From assembly GCA_029963845.1 (NCBI GenBank), contig JANEYF010004784.1, positions 62,001 through 126,000 on the forward strand: a DNA stretch of 64,000 bases, given 5' to 3'. Below, piece after piece: positions 22,520 to 32,974 of this stretch; positions within the stretch are counted from its first letter, which is position 1; each line of letters opens with the position of its first letter. Made by a program: the position numbers and the translations under genes. Origin of the DNA: Rhamnusium bicolor (Eukaryota > Arthropoda > Insecta > Coleoptera > Cerambycidae). Below the pieces are notes generated by a model. That model saw only the letters and a list, made by a program, of their open reading frames with translations, had not been told where the DNA came from and searched no databases.

Positions 22520-23750
22520 AACCCTATAAGAATCTTTTACTTAAAATGCCGGTTCAGAAGACTTACGCGAGCTAGAAAAGAATCCGCACAAGACGAAAAT
22601 TGCAGGAAATATCACAAATATCTCACAAAAAAATCTTCCACGCAATTTCTAAATACTTTTAGTAATAGTTCTCCCAATTAAATGGAGATTTCACCAATTT
22701 ACTACCAAAGTAATGCCGCTCACAGTTCACATCGATGTTAACATTTCGACACCTCGAACGAAAAACAGGGATTCGAGTCGATCAGTAAGGATTTTTTTTC
22801 CGGAAGGCCAAAAAACATTACCAGAGAAAAAAACTAATAAGAATATAAACGTACAATACAGGAATATTACAATAACTCACACCTCAGATCATTGATTACC
22901 ACATACTTAATAATTTCTTTAGGGGCTACATTTCGATGGGGCAAAGCGTTAATTTAGCGATTCCTTAGACTTACGAAAAATTAAATTCAAATGTTTACGT
23001 ACTAAATTAAATATAAATAAAAAAGATCAAAACCATATTTTTTTTTACCAGTACACAAAAAAGGATAACTTCATAGATGACAAAATTATAATTAGTTGAA
23101 TTATTTTATTAAAATATTATTTCGATGCAAATTGATACAAGTGACCACTAGTAGGCAACCAGTTATTCGCTGGCTATTTTCCTAGAATTAGGGAATCTAT
23201 AGAATTTCAGAATTAAAAGGGTACGATTTTTATTTAGGGAGGTATTTTTGTATGTTTTAGTTCATCTACCTCGGACAAATAGACAATTGTTATTTAAATT
23301 AATTTAACCTGTAACAACATTTTTTCGGTCATTGGAACTTTGACAAAAGTTTTTTTCTGGCGCTTTTATTGAAATATTTTTACACATCAGTACGATGCAC
23401 CAGTAATATGAAGATAATTTAGAAAAAGTGATCATTATGATTACTTAAAATTTCACAATACAGATAAACGTAGTTTCAATTGAGTTATCACGTGGAATTA
23501 TGGTCATTTATGCATGATTTTCCAAAATATTGATTCACTGAGCTTTCAAATATTTCGAATAAATTAGTTACAAATTTTGTTAGATATGCTATTTCAATTT
23601 AACCATTTAATCAAACTCCGTGTGGTTGGCAAGACTAGTTTTTCCAACGAAAATTATTCATAATAAAAAAGGAACCGCTGCCAATTACTTGGTGATCAGA
23701 ACTTCCTCACTGTAGTAAAAATCGACGTGTGGTGGAGTTTATAATAAAAG
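22520..23750. other. AT-rich spacer, no gene assigned
   Basis: A 60-codon plus-strand frame at 22713-22895 (MPLTVHIDVNISTPRTKNRD...) starts with ATG but has no recognisable motif. The rest shows nothing. Confidence 0.35.
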
Positions 23751-23754
23751 TAAT

Positions 23755-23850
23755 TTTTGACGTTGCAAGAAAGTCACATTTTTTTACATTCCAAAAAAGG
23801 TCACATTTTGACGTTTCAAAAAAGTTACATTGGTGGAATGTTTCTAATAT
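23755..23850. repeat. Short imperfect tandem repeat (~30 bp units)
   Basis: About three units of the form gacgtt.caa.aaagtcacat: ttgacgttgcaagaaagtca, then attccaaaaaaggtcacat, then ttgacgtttcaaaaaagtta. Confidence 0.45.
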
Positions 23851-25390
23851 ATTTTTTAGACATTGGGACTGATTTTGCACATCAACAAAATCAATCTGTT
23901 CCTTGGCCTCTAGAATGTGTGTACCAAATTTTTTCTGTCTGAAATTTTGTGTATCGTCATAATTCGTCGAGATTCGTCCAGAAATGCAATAAAAATTTTC
24001 AAAATTTTTTTTCACGATTACATAACTTCTTCACTTTGAGGGGTGATGAGGTAATAAACTTCTTTGTTCGTTTGCTACTAACTGAGTGAATTAAGGTTTA
24101 TTTTTCTTATTAACGTAATTCGAGACAAAACGCAACCAGACGAGATAAAGCCTGCCATTTTAGCGGCATTACGACTAATAATTGTATTAACTGTTGCAAT
24201 TTATTCGTTTAATATTAACATTAAAAAATAAATTTAAAGTAAAACCAGCCAAATAAATCTTATTTGACTTAAATAAATTATCTTACCCTCCCTGCATTTC
24301 AACGAAAACAGCGTAAGCATTTTTCATGCCATTTAACCTCTCAGGCGATCATCTAGCTATTTAGCTTTAATAAACATTATCAAATTTTTCCTTTGAAGTT
24401 TTGCTTTGTTGCTCCAAATTTAATTAGAAGGTTTCGTTGTGTTTGGGTTGGCAAGAAAGAGAGTAATTATTAAAACCGCGCTAGAAGTAATTGCAAGGAA
24501 GCTTCTCCCAGATTTTATGAACGAAGTGGCAGAACGTCGGGAAAATCGTCAATCAAAACCGAGTCCTTGTTGAAACATTTATTACTAGACGCTGAATTTT
24601 GCAATACGGCGAACTCTCCCAGTGTTTCACTCAGTCTTACATTTCAATAAGTAACATAGATCACATTTTCCTTCAAAAAATTATTAAAAGTATGTAATTA
24701 CAACTAGTACATTTATTGAATGCTATAGAACTGCATTGGTAATTTTTAATGTATTTACCGGGTTATCCTCAAAAGTAGAATATTTTACATAGTAGAATCT
24801 AAAAGTCAAAGTAAAAAATTCGTTTATCACTACAGGGATCTCGGAAACGGTAAGAGATACAGCATCAGTTAAAATGGGGCCAAGTTGTAGAATTTGGTGA
24901 TCAGGAATCTGCCGTTGAGAAATCGAAAATATCTCTTGCTGTTCTTGGGATTTCTGAAAGAAAAATAAAATTTTGAATTTTAGTTTTAATTTTTTTCTGG
25001 CATTATTTGAAGAGATACCGAAGAATTAAAAACATTTTTTTCATTTATATACTTTACAATTTAGCGTAAAAAAGTTTTTTGTATCTATTCGCGACGCAAG
25101 TACGTTATTTTAAATACTGACCTGTATTTCTTATTCCAGGTTGGACAGCTGGTGAAACCGTAACCCTAATAAAAAATTCGTACGTATAACAGACAGAGAA
25201 TTGATGCATTCAATCACTTTTAACAGATGCATGGCCCTACATGGTTTTCAAGAATTTGGAAATCGCGTAATAGGACAATCCTAAGTAAAGGAGGAGTGAA
25301 ATGGAAATGCATTATAATAAAATAACATATATATCTTGTTCTTGACCTAACTTCGCTGGATCAATATAATCGAAACTTGTGTGCAAGACC
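23851..25390. other. AT-rich spacer, no gene assigned
   Basis: No recognisable motif. The longest minus-strand frame (24015-23707) is K/F/N-rich and overlaps the short tandem repeat. It is probably not coding. Confidence 0.4.
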
Positions 25391-25394
25391 CAAT

Positions 25395-26570
25395 TTATCT
25401 CCAAAACAATAGATCGTAAAAGTCAGGTGGACGTTATTTACACTGACTTTTCCAAGGCGTTTGACAGATTGGACCACGGTATATTATTAACAAAGTTGGA
25501 AGACGTTGGCCTTAGCATTTCTTTGATAAATTTATTCTATTCATATCTACCTCGCTGATCTCAATTTGTACAATATCGTGGTTATCAATCTGTTGAATTT
25601 ACTCAAACATCTGGACTGCCATAGGGTTCTATACTCAGTCCATTGTATTTTATATTATTCACTAATAATATTGTTGACAACCTAGATGTACATTATTTGC
25701 AATATGCTGATGATCTAAAATTAAATTTCTGCATAAACTCTGATGTTGATTGCCTGAGCTCCAGCACGATCTTGACATTCTTAATAACTGGTGCGTTAAC
25801 ACTCGTCTCCCTTTAAATGCTACCAAATATAAAGTCATGTTATTTTCACGGAAAACAAATTTATTTATGTTTGACTACAGTTTGGACAACACCACCCTAG
25901 AGAGACCTGAGTTTATGAAAGATCTTGGCATTACATTTGATTCCAAATTAACTTTTTCTAAACATATTGAAGAAGGTGTATCTGGAGCAATCAAAAGTTT
26001 ATGTTTTGTTTTGCGCAACAGCAAAGATTTTAAGAAATTGTCTACTCTACGCATGTTGTTTGTTAGTTTTGTTAGGTCCAAACTAGAATTTTTTTCTGTT
26101 GTTTGGAATCCTATTTACATAACAGCACTAGAGAAAATACAACGAAGATTTTTCAAATCTGCAATTTTCATTTTGGAGGGTACATATCCTCTTAGAGGAA
26201 CACCTCAAGAATTATTTTTAAATAAATTTGAAATGAACAGTTTAATTAGCAGACCAGTGATGCACTCAGTAATTTTTTTTGTACAAAATAATTAATAATG
26301 AGATTTACTGTCCCCTAATATCTTATTAAATATAGAACTCCCAGATTAAGTGCAAGGACAAATAATATAGTTATGTTTCCTACCTCTCGTACAAACATTT
26401 TAATTGCATCTCCTATGTATCAAATATGCTTAAATTATAGTAATATCGAGAACAGTCTGGATATATTTAACTGTAAAATTGCTGATATGAAAAATCTATA
26501 CATATATAAAAGCTCAAAAGGTTTTCTTCTCCTGTTCCTCAAGCGGCTACCGCTTCACCAATTTTGATAA
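25395..26570 (+). pseudogene. Jockey-type LINE, 3' half of reverse transcriptase
   Basis: Plus-strand blocks in order: SQVDVIYTDFSKAFDRLDHG (first catalytic Asp in TDFSKAFD), GSILSPLYFILFTNNIV, LQYADDLKL (catalytic YADD), then an open 181-codon stretch with LDILNNWC...LPLNATKYKVM, KDLGITFDSKLTFSKHIEE, VRSKLEFFSVVWNP and IQRRFFKSA, and a C-terminal SRTNILIASPMYQICLNYSN. These are the palm, thumb and C-terminal domains of a Jockey-clade non-LTR reverse transcriptase. Stops occur after YLPR and in TSGLP*GS, and frameshifts flank the YADD block. The endonuclease and 5' part are missing, so this is a 5'-truncated, mutated insertion. Confidence 0.85.
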
Positions 26571-26579
26571 TTTTTTTTT

Positions 26580-26950
26580 CCAATGAAAGGTCTCTACCCT
26601 CAGATGGATCATGAGACATTTTTATATTTTTTAATCACCATTTTCATATGTAAAACAAAATAAACAAAAACTAATACATGTTAGCGTATGCTAAGCGCGG
26701 CGTTACTTGAAGCGACCTCTACCACCGACCTCTTAAGAAATGGAACTAATGCATCTTAGCCGGTTTGGCCAGAGACAACCACTGTGCCAGCGTCACAGAA
26801 TCTGTGCCAGTGTGCTGTTCAGTTATTGTTTACATTCGAGTTTTCAGTTACTTTGCTGCAAACAGGATTGTTTATATGTGACTTCGAGTTTTTACTTGCT
26901 TTGCAAATAGGAATTTAAGCCAAGTATTTTTAGTTTAGTTTACTATTTTG
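26580..26950. other. Spacer before the Helitron fragment
   Basis: No recognisable coding motif. It may include 5' Helitron sequence, but no TC-type 5' terminus could be picked out. Confidence 0.3.
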
Positions 26951-26951
26951 A

Positions 26952-27437
26952 TTTGTTTTTCGGGATAAACCTATAAACCGACATGTTGTTCCTATTGTAG
27001 GTGACGGAAATTGTTTATTTCGTTCTGTTTCGCATTGTTTATTTAATATCGCGAGATACGCATGCAAGTCGTCGAAAAAAATTAAAAATGAATGGGAATA
27101 TTATGAAGGTTTTATTGTTGGAGATCCATCGTATCGGTTACCGATTACAAATTCCGCTGAATACGAAAGTTTATTGTCTGGCGAGTTCGCCGGCCATGTC
27201 GAATTGCACTGTATTAGTCAGCTGTTTCCTGATCATTTGTTTAGAGTGTATAGAGATAATAATAATAACGAAATTCCTGATTATGGTACTGGAAATATTA
27301 TTTCTAATTTACTTTTTTCTGGTAATGTTAATGCAGGACATTATAGTGTTTTAGAATTTCGTCCTGTCACTAATGATGCTGATGTGGAAAACGCACTCTG
27401 CAATGTTGTGCAACATAATATTTCAAAAAAAAAGTAA
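26952..27437 (+). CDS. OTU-domain protein fragment from a Helitron
   Basis: One uninterrupted plus-strand frame runs from after a TGA at 26949 to a TAA at 27435. It has no ATG at its start, so it is part of a larger original protein. It contains VGDGNCLFRSVSHCLF with the catalytic Asp and Cys of OTU cysteine proteases, then W.YY.GFI, SLLSGEFAGHVELHCISQLF, FRVYRDNNNNEIPD, and NAGHYSVLEF with the catalytic His. OTU proteases cleave ubiquitin chains. Their role in Helitrons is not established. The catalytic Cys/His pair and the open frame survive although the downstream Rep has decayed, so this insertion may be young or the frame may be intact by chance. Confidence 0.75.
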   Translation, partial: FVFRDKPINRHVVPIVGDGNCLFRSVSHCLFNIARYACKSSKKIKNEWEYYEGFIVGDPSYRLPITNSAEYESLLSGEFAGHVELHCISQLFPDHLFRVYRDNNNNEIPDYGTGNIISNLLFSGNVNAGHYSVLEFRPVTNDADVENALCNVVQHNISKKK

Positions 27438-27599
27438 ATTAAGAAAGACGTTGACTGGCGGCAGGGAAAGGGGACGCGAACGCACACAAAAACGTCTAAA
27501 ATACGAAAAAAAAAACCAGCTTTACAATTCAATATAGATGTGCCGTTTCTGATACTATCTCAAATGTAACTCCATTCAACTTAGGTAACTTAAACAACT

Positions 27600-27792
27600 C
27601 TTGCGTTTAATTAACCAAAAACAAATATTTGGTGAAGTACTAACATATTTGTACACTGTTGAGTTCCAAAAGAGAGGTTTACCTCATGTTCACATGAAAA
27701 GTCTAAAATGTATAACTGTCCATAAGAAGCACATCCTCCATTTTGTGGGTATAATGACGAAATATTATGATCTACTACACCACGAAATTTAA
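27600..27792 (+). pseudogene. Helitron Rep N-terminal (HUH) region fragment
   Basis: The plus strand reads FGEVLTYLYTVEFQKRGLPH followed by VHM, the diagnostic 'VEFQKRGLPHAH' motif of the Helitron Rep protein, whose histidines form the HUH metal site of the rolling-circle endonuclease. The sequence C-terminal to the motif does not match the family, and a stop follows at 27790. The tyrosine motif and the SF1 helicase are missing. It lies about 190 bp downstream of the OTU frame, in the same orientation, separated by basic low-complexity sequence (RERGRERTQKRLKYEKK). Confidence 0.75.
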
Positions 27793-27847
27793 GGAGGTGC
27801 TGTAACATGAAACTTTCGTCACTCACTTGCATTTTTCAATACACCCG

Positions 27848-27875
27848 CCGTCGAATTTCAACGGGGTTACGCTAG
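27848..27875 (+). other. Helitron 3' end: hairpin plus CTAG
   Basis: Stem ccgt (27848-27851) pairs with acgg (27861-27864) around a 9 nt loop, followed by ggttacg and CTAG at 27872-27875, then T. Helitrons end in CTRR preceded by a short hairpin and insert between A and T. Confidence 0.65.
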
Positions 27876-27879
27876 TATT

Positions 27880-28130
27880 TATTTAACGCATGTTTAATTA
27901 ATCTCCTTATATTCAATTTATTGTGTGATATTTTATTTTAATTTATATTATTCTGTTTGTATACTGTTATATAATTGTTAAATTTTTCCATTGTATTTTT
28001 ATATTTTTGTACGCTATGGTTCACTATTTTGGATTTTTGTGCATGTCTGTTGTTTTATTTATTCTGTAACTGGGTTTTATCACTCGTTGGATAAATTATT
28101 GTAAATAAAAATAAATAAATAAATAAATAA
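27880..28130 (+). repeat. Probable LINE 3' UTR ending in (AAAT)n
   Basis: AT-rich, T-rich sequence ending in aaataaataaataaataaat at 28108-28128. This is the usual tail form of 5'-truncated Jockey-type LINE insertions. No coding sequence is preserved. Confidence 0.4.
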
Positions 28131-29199
28131 TTGTGACTTGTTGCGTTATTTTCATCAAGTGTGTTATATCGTTATTTACAATTTTCCGTTTTCTGATTAA
28201 TCTTGTGAATCGTACTGATTCTTTGTTTGGAAATGTCAATATAATTTTTAATAAAATGTAAATGATTAATACTCCACTACAAATGTAAATCACTTATATT
28301 TATTAAAATCTAATTTGCTGATTATATCCTGTCTTTCAACTTTTTTTTAATACTTAAAAACTTCTAATCAATTACTGGTTCCTCCAAATAAACTAGCTTA
28401 TTTTGTGTTAAGTTTTAGAAAACGCCATCCTTGTTAGTAAAGAATCTTGATCTATCTGTAAAATAAATGGCATGATAAATAATTTGCTATGGGCCTCAAC
28501 AGGTACGAAAACCATCAGCTCTCGTGTCAGGCGGTACCCCGTGGCAATAGCCAATCTCGAATGACAAACTAAAAAATATCTCAGAATCTTTCACATATTC
28601 AAAACACTTGAATCATTCCTCCGTGTGCTACAAACAGAATCTATTCCATCTATTCTCCTCGAAATATCAGTCTCCAAACATGGTTCCAGTCCCGTACTTA
28701 AATTATTTTCCATATGGAAATATGTCAATGGCAGTCTTACTGCACAAAATGACTCGTTAAGAGAAATCCTTGTATTTCTAGTAAAGTAGTATCGGCCATA
28801 GCTAGTTTATGCCCGATTTCTTGTAAATTTTCCTTAGGCATAAAGATATATATTAAAAGAAGACAACTGATGAATGGCGATCTACACTCCCCTTTGCCAC
28901 CTTAAATAGTTCCTAACCCGATTTTCTTGTGGAGATATCATAATTTTATCATTAATTTTTCCCACATTTGACACCTAGATACTTATGGATCACATTATCT
29001 TTCTCAAGAAAATTTCCCGGAGTGAAATCGCAACCTCATGGACATCTACAATTTGATCAACATCAAATTAATTAAGTTCACAGTACTTTGTACATGAGTA
29101 TAATTGGGAATAGTTTAATATAGAAAATTAAAGCTCTTTACTAAAATATCTACCTAGGAAATACGAAACCAATTTGTATTATAGTTGCAATACAATAAG
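28131..29199. other. Spacer, no gene assigned
   Basis: Moderately AT-rich. The stretch 28500-28920 looks less AT-rich and could be an old coding relic, but I recognise no motif on either strand. Confidence 0.35.
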
Positions 29200-29207
29200 T
29201 TGATGGG
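29200..29207. repeat. Left 8-bp target-site duplication of hAT element
   Basis: TTGATGGG, identical to 32965-32972. Eight-bp duplications are the hallmark of hAT transposition. Confidence 0.9.
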
Positions 29208-29948
29208 CAGAGCTGTCAATACTTAAAGTAAAATACTTGAAATTATACTTCAAGTACTTATAAGTACTTGAAGTAATTTACTTTATGTACTTATCTGAGA
29301 AGACATTTGTACTTATATTTCAATTATTCACATAAAAAAACTTGAATTTTTACTTGAACTTATCAGTAAGTTACTTTAAGTATTCTTAACAATACTTGAA
29401 GTATTACATCATCATTCAAGTAATAAATTATACTTGAAGTATTCTTGGGCTACTTCAATTAAATATTTGTGTAATACTTGCACTCTGAAACAATTACTTG
29501 AAGTAAAATTTCTTTTCCAATTATATTTTGTTTGTCAAAACTCGCATAAACAAGACCATACAAGAAATGCTTCGGACTTACTAGAATTACTTAAGATTTA
29601 TTTAATTTAGTTCGCCTCGAGGTAAGGTGCTTTTAAAAAGACATTTCTAAAATTTTATCTTGTGTATAGTGTACAATAGGGAACTTGCACATTTTTTTAC
29701 TTCATAAAAATGTTCTACAATACTAAAAAATAAGATATGCAAAATATGACGCCTTAATTCCCAATAATAAATTTGTTATAAATTATTAAAGTTTCGCGCG
29801 CGAGCGAACCGTTTCAAACAGGTTCAAAAGCGCGGGAGTAGTCGTGACATCACACCATACCACGACGGAGATCCCAGCACTCGACTGCTTGATTTCAGCC
29901 GTAAAAATACCAGCATCGCCATAAATTTTAAGTGTATAGGTACTTAAA

Positions 29949-30149
29949 ATGGAAACAAAAACTCCTTATTTTAAATATTGCATTGTACCGTTGTGTAAGA
30001 ATACTACAGTAAAAGTGCCAGATAAAATATTTATAATGTTGCCAGAAGATAAGATTCGTCGATCAAAATGGCTAAAAGCGTGTAGAAGAAATGAAAAAGA
30101 CATTTCACAGAGCAGTAGGTCTCTACATGGGTGTGAAGATCATTTTAAT
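29949..30149 (+). CDS. THAP zinc-finger first exon
   Basis: ATG at 29949 gives METKTPYFKYCIVPLCKNTT, then FIMLPEDKIRRSKWLKACRR and LHGCEDHFN. This matches the THAP C2CH fingerprint: C-x4-C near residues 11-16, LP.D and W...CRR in the middle, and C..HF at the end. THAP domains bind DNA and form the N-termini of P-element and other transposases as well as host regulators. At 30149, after exactly 67 codons, a consensus donor follows (aat/gtaagtac) at the place where the domain would continue, so an exon boundary is likely. The downstream exon is not seen; the element looks internally deleted. Reading past the donor adds unrelated residues and a stop at 30231. Confidence 0.65.
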
Positions 30150-30365
30150 GTAAGTACATTATTAAATACTATATGTCTATCTACTAGTTTTTCGCAGGCG
30201 GGCAATAAAATATTCCGAATTCCGAATTATTGAATTTTAATTAGGTTAGGATTAAAGAAAGAATGTGTATACAATGTCAGAAAATAAGATTAGTAGATAG
30301 AATGTAATTTAGTGATACTAAGTAAAGGTAATTTCCTGGTGCGAAAGTAAACAGCTATTTATTAT

Positions 30366-31030
30366 TATACTCTTCGCAAATACGATTACGAAGAGTATAT
30401 TGCATTTGATCGGGACATTTCTAAAATCGTTAATATCGCTCGCAGAGAAAAAATCATTTCGTTCGTCATCGAATTCTGAACAACTTTCAAAATGTCCGTC
30501 TGTTCATCTGTCCGTCCGTCTGTCTGTCCGTCACGTTTCTTGTAAGCACGATAACTAAAGAAAAAAAAGTCCGTTCGAATTGAAATTTGGGCTATAAGTT
30601 AGTGTTAGCTAGAGGAAGAAATCCATTGTTTTTGAAAAAAATCAAATAGTAAATAAAAAAAGTTATAGGATACTTTATTTAAAAATATGAATCTACAGAG
30701 GGTTGCAATTTTCAATGTGCTACTAAAATTGAAGTAATTTTCTAAAGACACCAAAATGCTGTAAAATGTACTACCACAAATTTCGCCTACGCAGTTGGCA
30801 TCATCGGGAGATGAAAAAAAATTGAAAATTAAATATGTGATCAATATATTAGGTATTGTAAGAATGAATCTTAGTTTATACTATAAAATATACTGCCACG
30901 CGTTTCGCCAATACAGTCGGAACCATCGGGAGAGAAAATTAAATATGTAGTCAATACATTAGGTATTGTAAGAATGAAGTTTATAAGACAAACACAAGAT
31001 TCTTTTCAAAAAACTGCGAAGAGTATCCTA
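30366..31030. repeat. Repeat cluster with tandem hammerhead-like Penelope units
   Basis: It is bounded by atactcttcgca at 30369 and the inverse tgcgaagagtat at 31015, which may be the TIRs of a further nested insertion. It contains a (GTCT/GTCC)n tract at 30490-30535 and two direct units of about 120-140 bp (30728-30863 and 30876-30990). These share tttcgcc..., catcgggag, aaattaaatatgt, gtcaatacatt and aggtattgtaagaatgaa. Each unit carries the Penelope-type hammerhead-like block on the minus strand. Confidence 0.5.
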
Positions 31031-31510
31031 CAGAATGTGCAACAATTATATAAAAGGTGAATAACACTACTGTCTGCGAAGAATAAAATGTTTACCTCTA
31101 GTATATATAGTATATTGCAAATACCTTTCCCTTGTCCTTTAATTTATTCTATTCAAGTCTTAAATTTATCTATTATGTGAATGATAACACGACACAATCA
31201 CTTATTTCCCTTGCCCCAAAACATAGTACGAAAATACCTACGATAGGTAATTATACATTTGCGCAACATTTCCTTTGCAGCAAATGTCTTCTATAGAGAC
31301 ACTTTACGCGTGTGTACAAAAAAAAACACGAAAAATATAGAAGTGGCTGTTGTAAAGAATTACCCTAAATTCTTTCAAACATAAGACTAAGTCTGCTAAA
31401 AAATGCTTAGTTGTGACTAAGCATGTTGTAGTTATTTCTTTTTATTCCGTGATCAAGTCATAACTATTTTATTTTTATAAATTATTACTAAAAGCTAAAA
31501 AAATACATAC

Positions 31511-31641
31511 TTCTCTGCCTTGATCCCGCGGACCTCTCCAAGGGAAAAACTTTCACTATTTTGTATAAAAGATGCCACCATAAACATATCCACTTTAGGC
31601 AAATTATCAGATTGGCCCTTTGAAAAACCTTGATCAGTCAT
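31511..31641 (-). CDS. Candidate first exon of an insect repeat-encoded gene
   Basis: On the minus strand, ATG at 31641 gives MTDQGFSKGQSDNLPKVDMF, then MVASFIQNSESFSLGEVRGIKAE, ending at a consensus donor (gagaa/gtatgt) at 31510. The pattern LPKVD.FM...F......AE.RG.KA matches the N-terminus of proteins widespread in insect repeats; from memory those continue into a SWIM-type zinc finger and a YqaJ-type nuclease. That is recall, not a search result. Later exons are absent here. It faces the THAP exon across the same element, so the two genes converge inward. Confidence 0.45.
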
Positions 31642-31981
31642 TTTAAAATATCTGTACAACTACAATAAGCGGTACTATAAAACACAATTATATATTTATA
31701 TCAGAACAGTCACTAACAAATCAACCACAGTCTTATAACACCGGTAAACATCTGATTGTATTGCTTCCCGGCGCGACGACTACCGAATATGGTATGATGT
31801 GACGTCACAGTCAATAGTAGCTCGTTTCGGGCCACTTCAATTTTATCGCTGTTTAGATCCTTTATACTGATCGCGTGGAATTAGAAAACTTATTTTTTTT
31901 GTGAAGTACATGTTTTATTACAACGTTATGATATGTTTTTTAGTATTATTTTTATTTTTAAAATTATAGGCAAGTTCCCTA

Positions 31982-32770
31982 TTAGTAGCACAGTGCATTC
32001 ACTGATTACTGATTTACAAAATTAAAAAGGCAGGTAGATAGCATATATAACTACGTCAAACATCGCTGGGTAAATTAAGGTATATTTGCAAGTAAATCAG
32101 TAACCTATTTATATCAAATATTACTTTCACATCACGTTACGTGAGTGGAAGTATTATATCGGCAGAGGAGTGTCTCACTGATGGCAACCGGAGTAAAGTT
32201 TTTCGGAACTAGAATGGCTATAGAACTACCAGCAGACGATTTATTCTCTTATGTTTTTAGTTCGGTTGGTTGATATTATAGTTCAACACATAGATATACC
32301 ATAAATATCTTTACTACTAAAAACCACAAAGAAATATAGCCACCCTTTCGACAGAGAATAACTTGTGCTTTCGGTGTTGTTTTAACTGTTCACAGCACGC
32401 TTTATAAACTTTTTGTTTAGAACTATGAACTACTTGGGGTGTTCGCTTTGAGAAAAAGATTTATGTTTTTTCAAATTCAAGATGACTATGTTATGTTATA
32501 TCGGTGTGTTTAAGTATACTTACAGCTTACAGCTCTTTTGTTTTCTCACATTCTTTGCCATTTTGGTAATCGACATTGTCGTAATCATAATATTCATAAT
32601 ATATGGATAGGCCAGTGGTTAGGGTTGTTGTGCATTAAATATGTCAAATTGTATTTTTTACGCAACTCTAATCTGAATCTGAAACCAGTAAACCATGTAT
32701 CCATTCCAAAAATACAAATGGTGTTTAAATCAAAAGTTACTGAATTTTACTTAGTTTTTTTATAAATTTT
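31982..32770. other. Right internal part of the hAT element, no gene seen
   Basis: Outside the nested element but inside the hAT termini. A 75-codon plus-strand frame (32538-32765) starts with ATG but shows no recognisable motif. Confidence 0.4.
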
Positions 32771-32964
32771 TGGTAATACTTCAAGTACTGTTGTTTTACT
32801 TCAAGTAAATTACTTGTTGATAAATCAAGTAATTTTCAAGAGGACTTGATAATTGAAGTATCTTTTAAGAAAAACTGTACTTGATACTTTAAGTAATTTT
32901 TTAATATTTGAATACTTGATACTTATACTTCAAGTGCTTTCTAAGAATACTCGTGACAGCTCTG

Positions 32965-32972
32965 TTGATGGG
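32965..32972. repeat. Right 8-bp target-site duplication of hAT element
   Basis: TTGATGGG, identical to 29200-29207. Confidence 0.9.
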
Positions 32973-32974
32973 TA

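Larger units (their letters stand above)
26952..27875 (+). mobile_element. Helitron remnant with 3' terminus
   Basis: The remnant combines an OTU-like cysteine protease frame (26952-27437), a fragment of the Helitron Rep domain (27628-27700) and a canonical Helitron 3' end at 27848-27875: a short hairpin (ccgt...acgg), then ggttacgCTAG, followed by T. Animal Helitrons are known to carry OTU domains beside Rep/helicase. The helicase and the rest of Rep are deleted. Confidence 0.8.
29679..31979. mobile_element. TA-flanked element with THAP exon, nested in the hAT element
   Basis: The tips are inverted: gggaacttgc (29679-) and gcaagttccc (-31979). Similarity continues inward for about 70 bp through taatactaaaaaa-like sequence. 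TA lies directly outside each tip (29677-29678, 31980-31981), consistent with a TA duplication. A second inverted pair lies further in (gtgacatcacaccataccac at 29849; ggtatgatgtgacgtcac at 31790-31807). A THAP first exon points inward from the left and another first exon points inward from the right. The middle (about 30240-31490) appears replaced by other repeats. Confidence 0.7.
29208..32964. mobile_element. hAT element (non-autonomous), 3.76 kb, with nested insertion
   Basis: The tips are cagagctgtcaatac (left) and gtgacagctctg (right), inverted copies matching the CAGRG(C/G)TG-type hAT terminus. Perfect 8 bp duplications TTGATGGG flank both ends. Both sub-terminal regions (29208-29520 and 32770-32964) are packed with acttgaagta / tacttcaagt motifs in both orientations, as hAT transposase-binding sub-terminal repeats are. 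No hAT transposase is present; the central part is taken up by a second element (29679-31979). It would depend on a transposase from elsewhere. Confidence 0.9.

Noticed and set aside
27001..27354. Plus-strand 117-codon frame starting with GTG
   Set aside because: Out of frame with the OTU protein and hydrophobic by chance; the OTU frame explains the region.
28500..28920. Possible old retroelement coding sequence
   Set aside because: Composition hints at former coding DNA, but no motif could be read on either strand.
31540..31641. Single complete small gene on the minus strand
   Set aside because: The peptide ends at a consensus donor and the matching family is much longer, so it is treated as a first exon.
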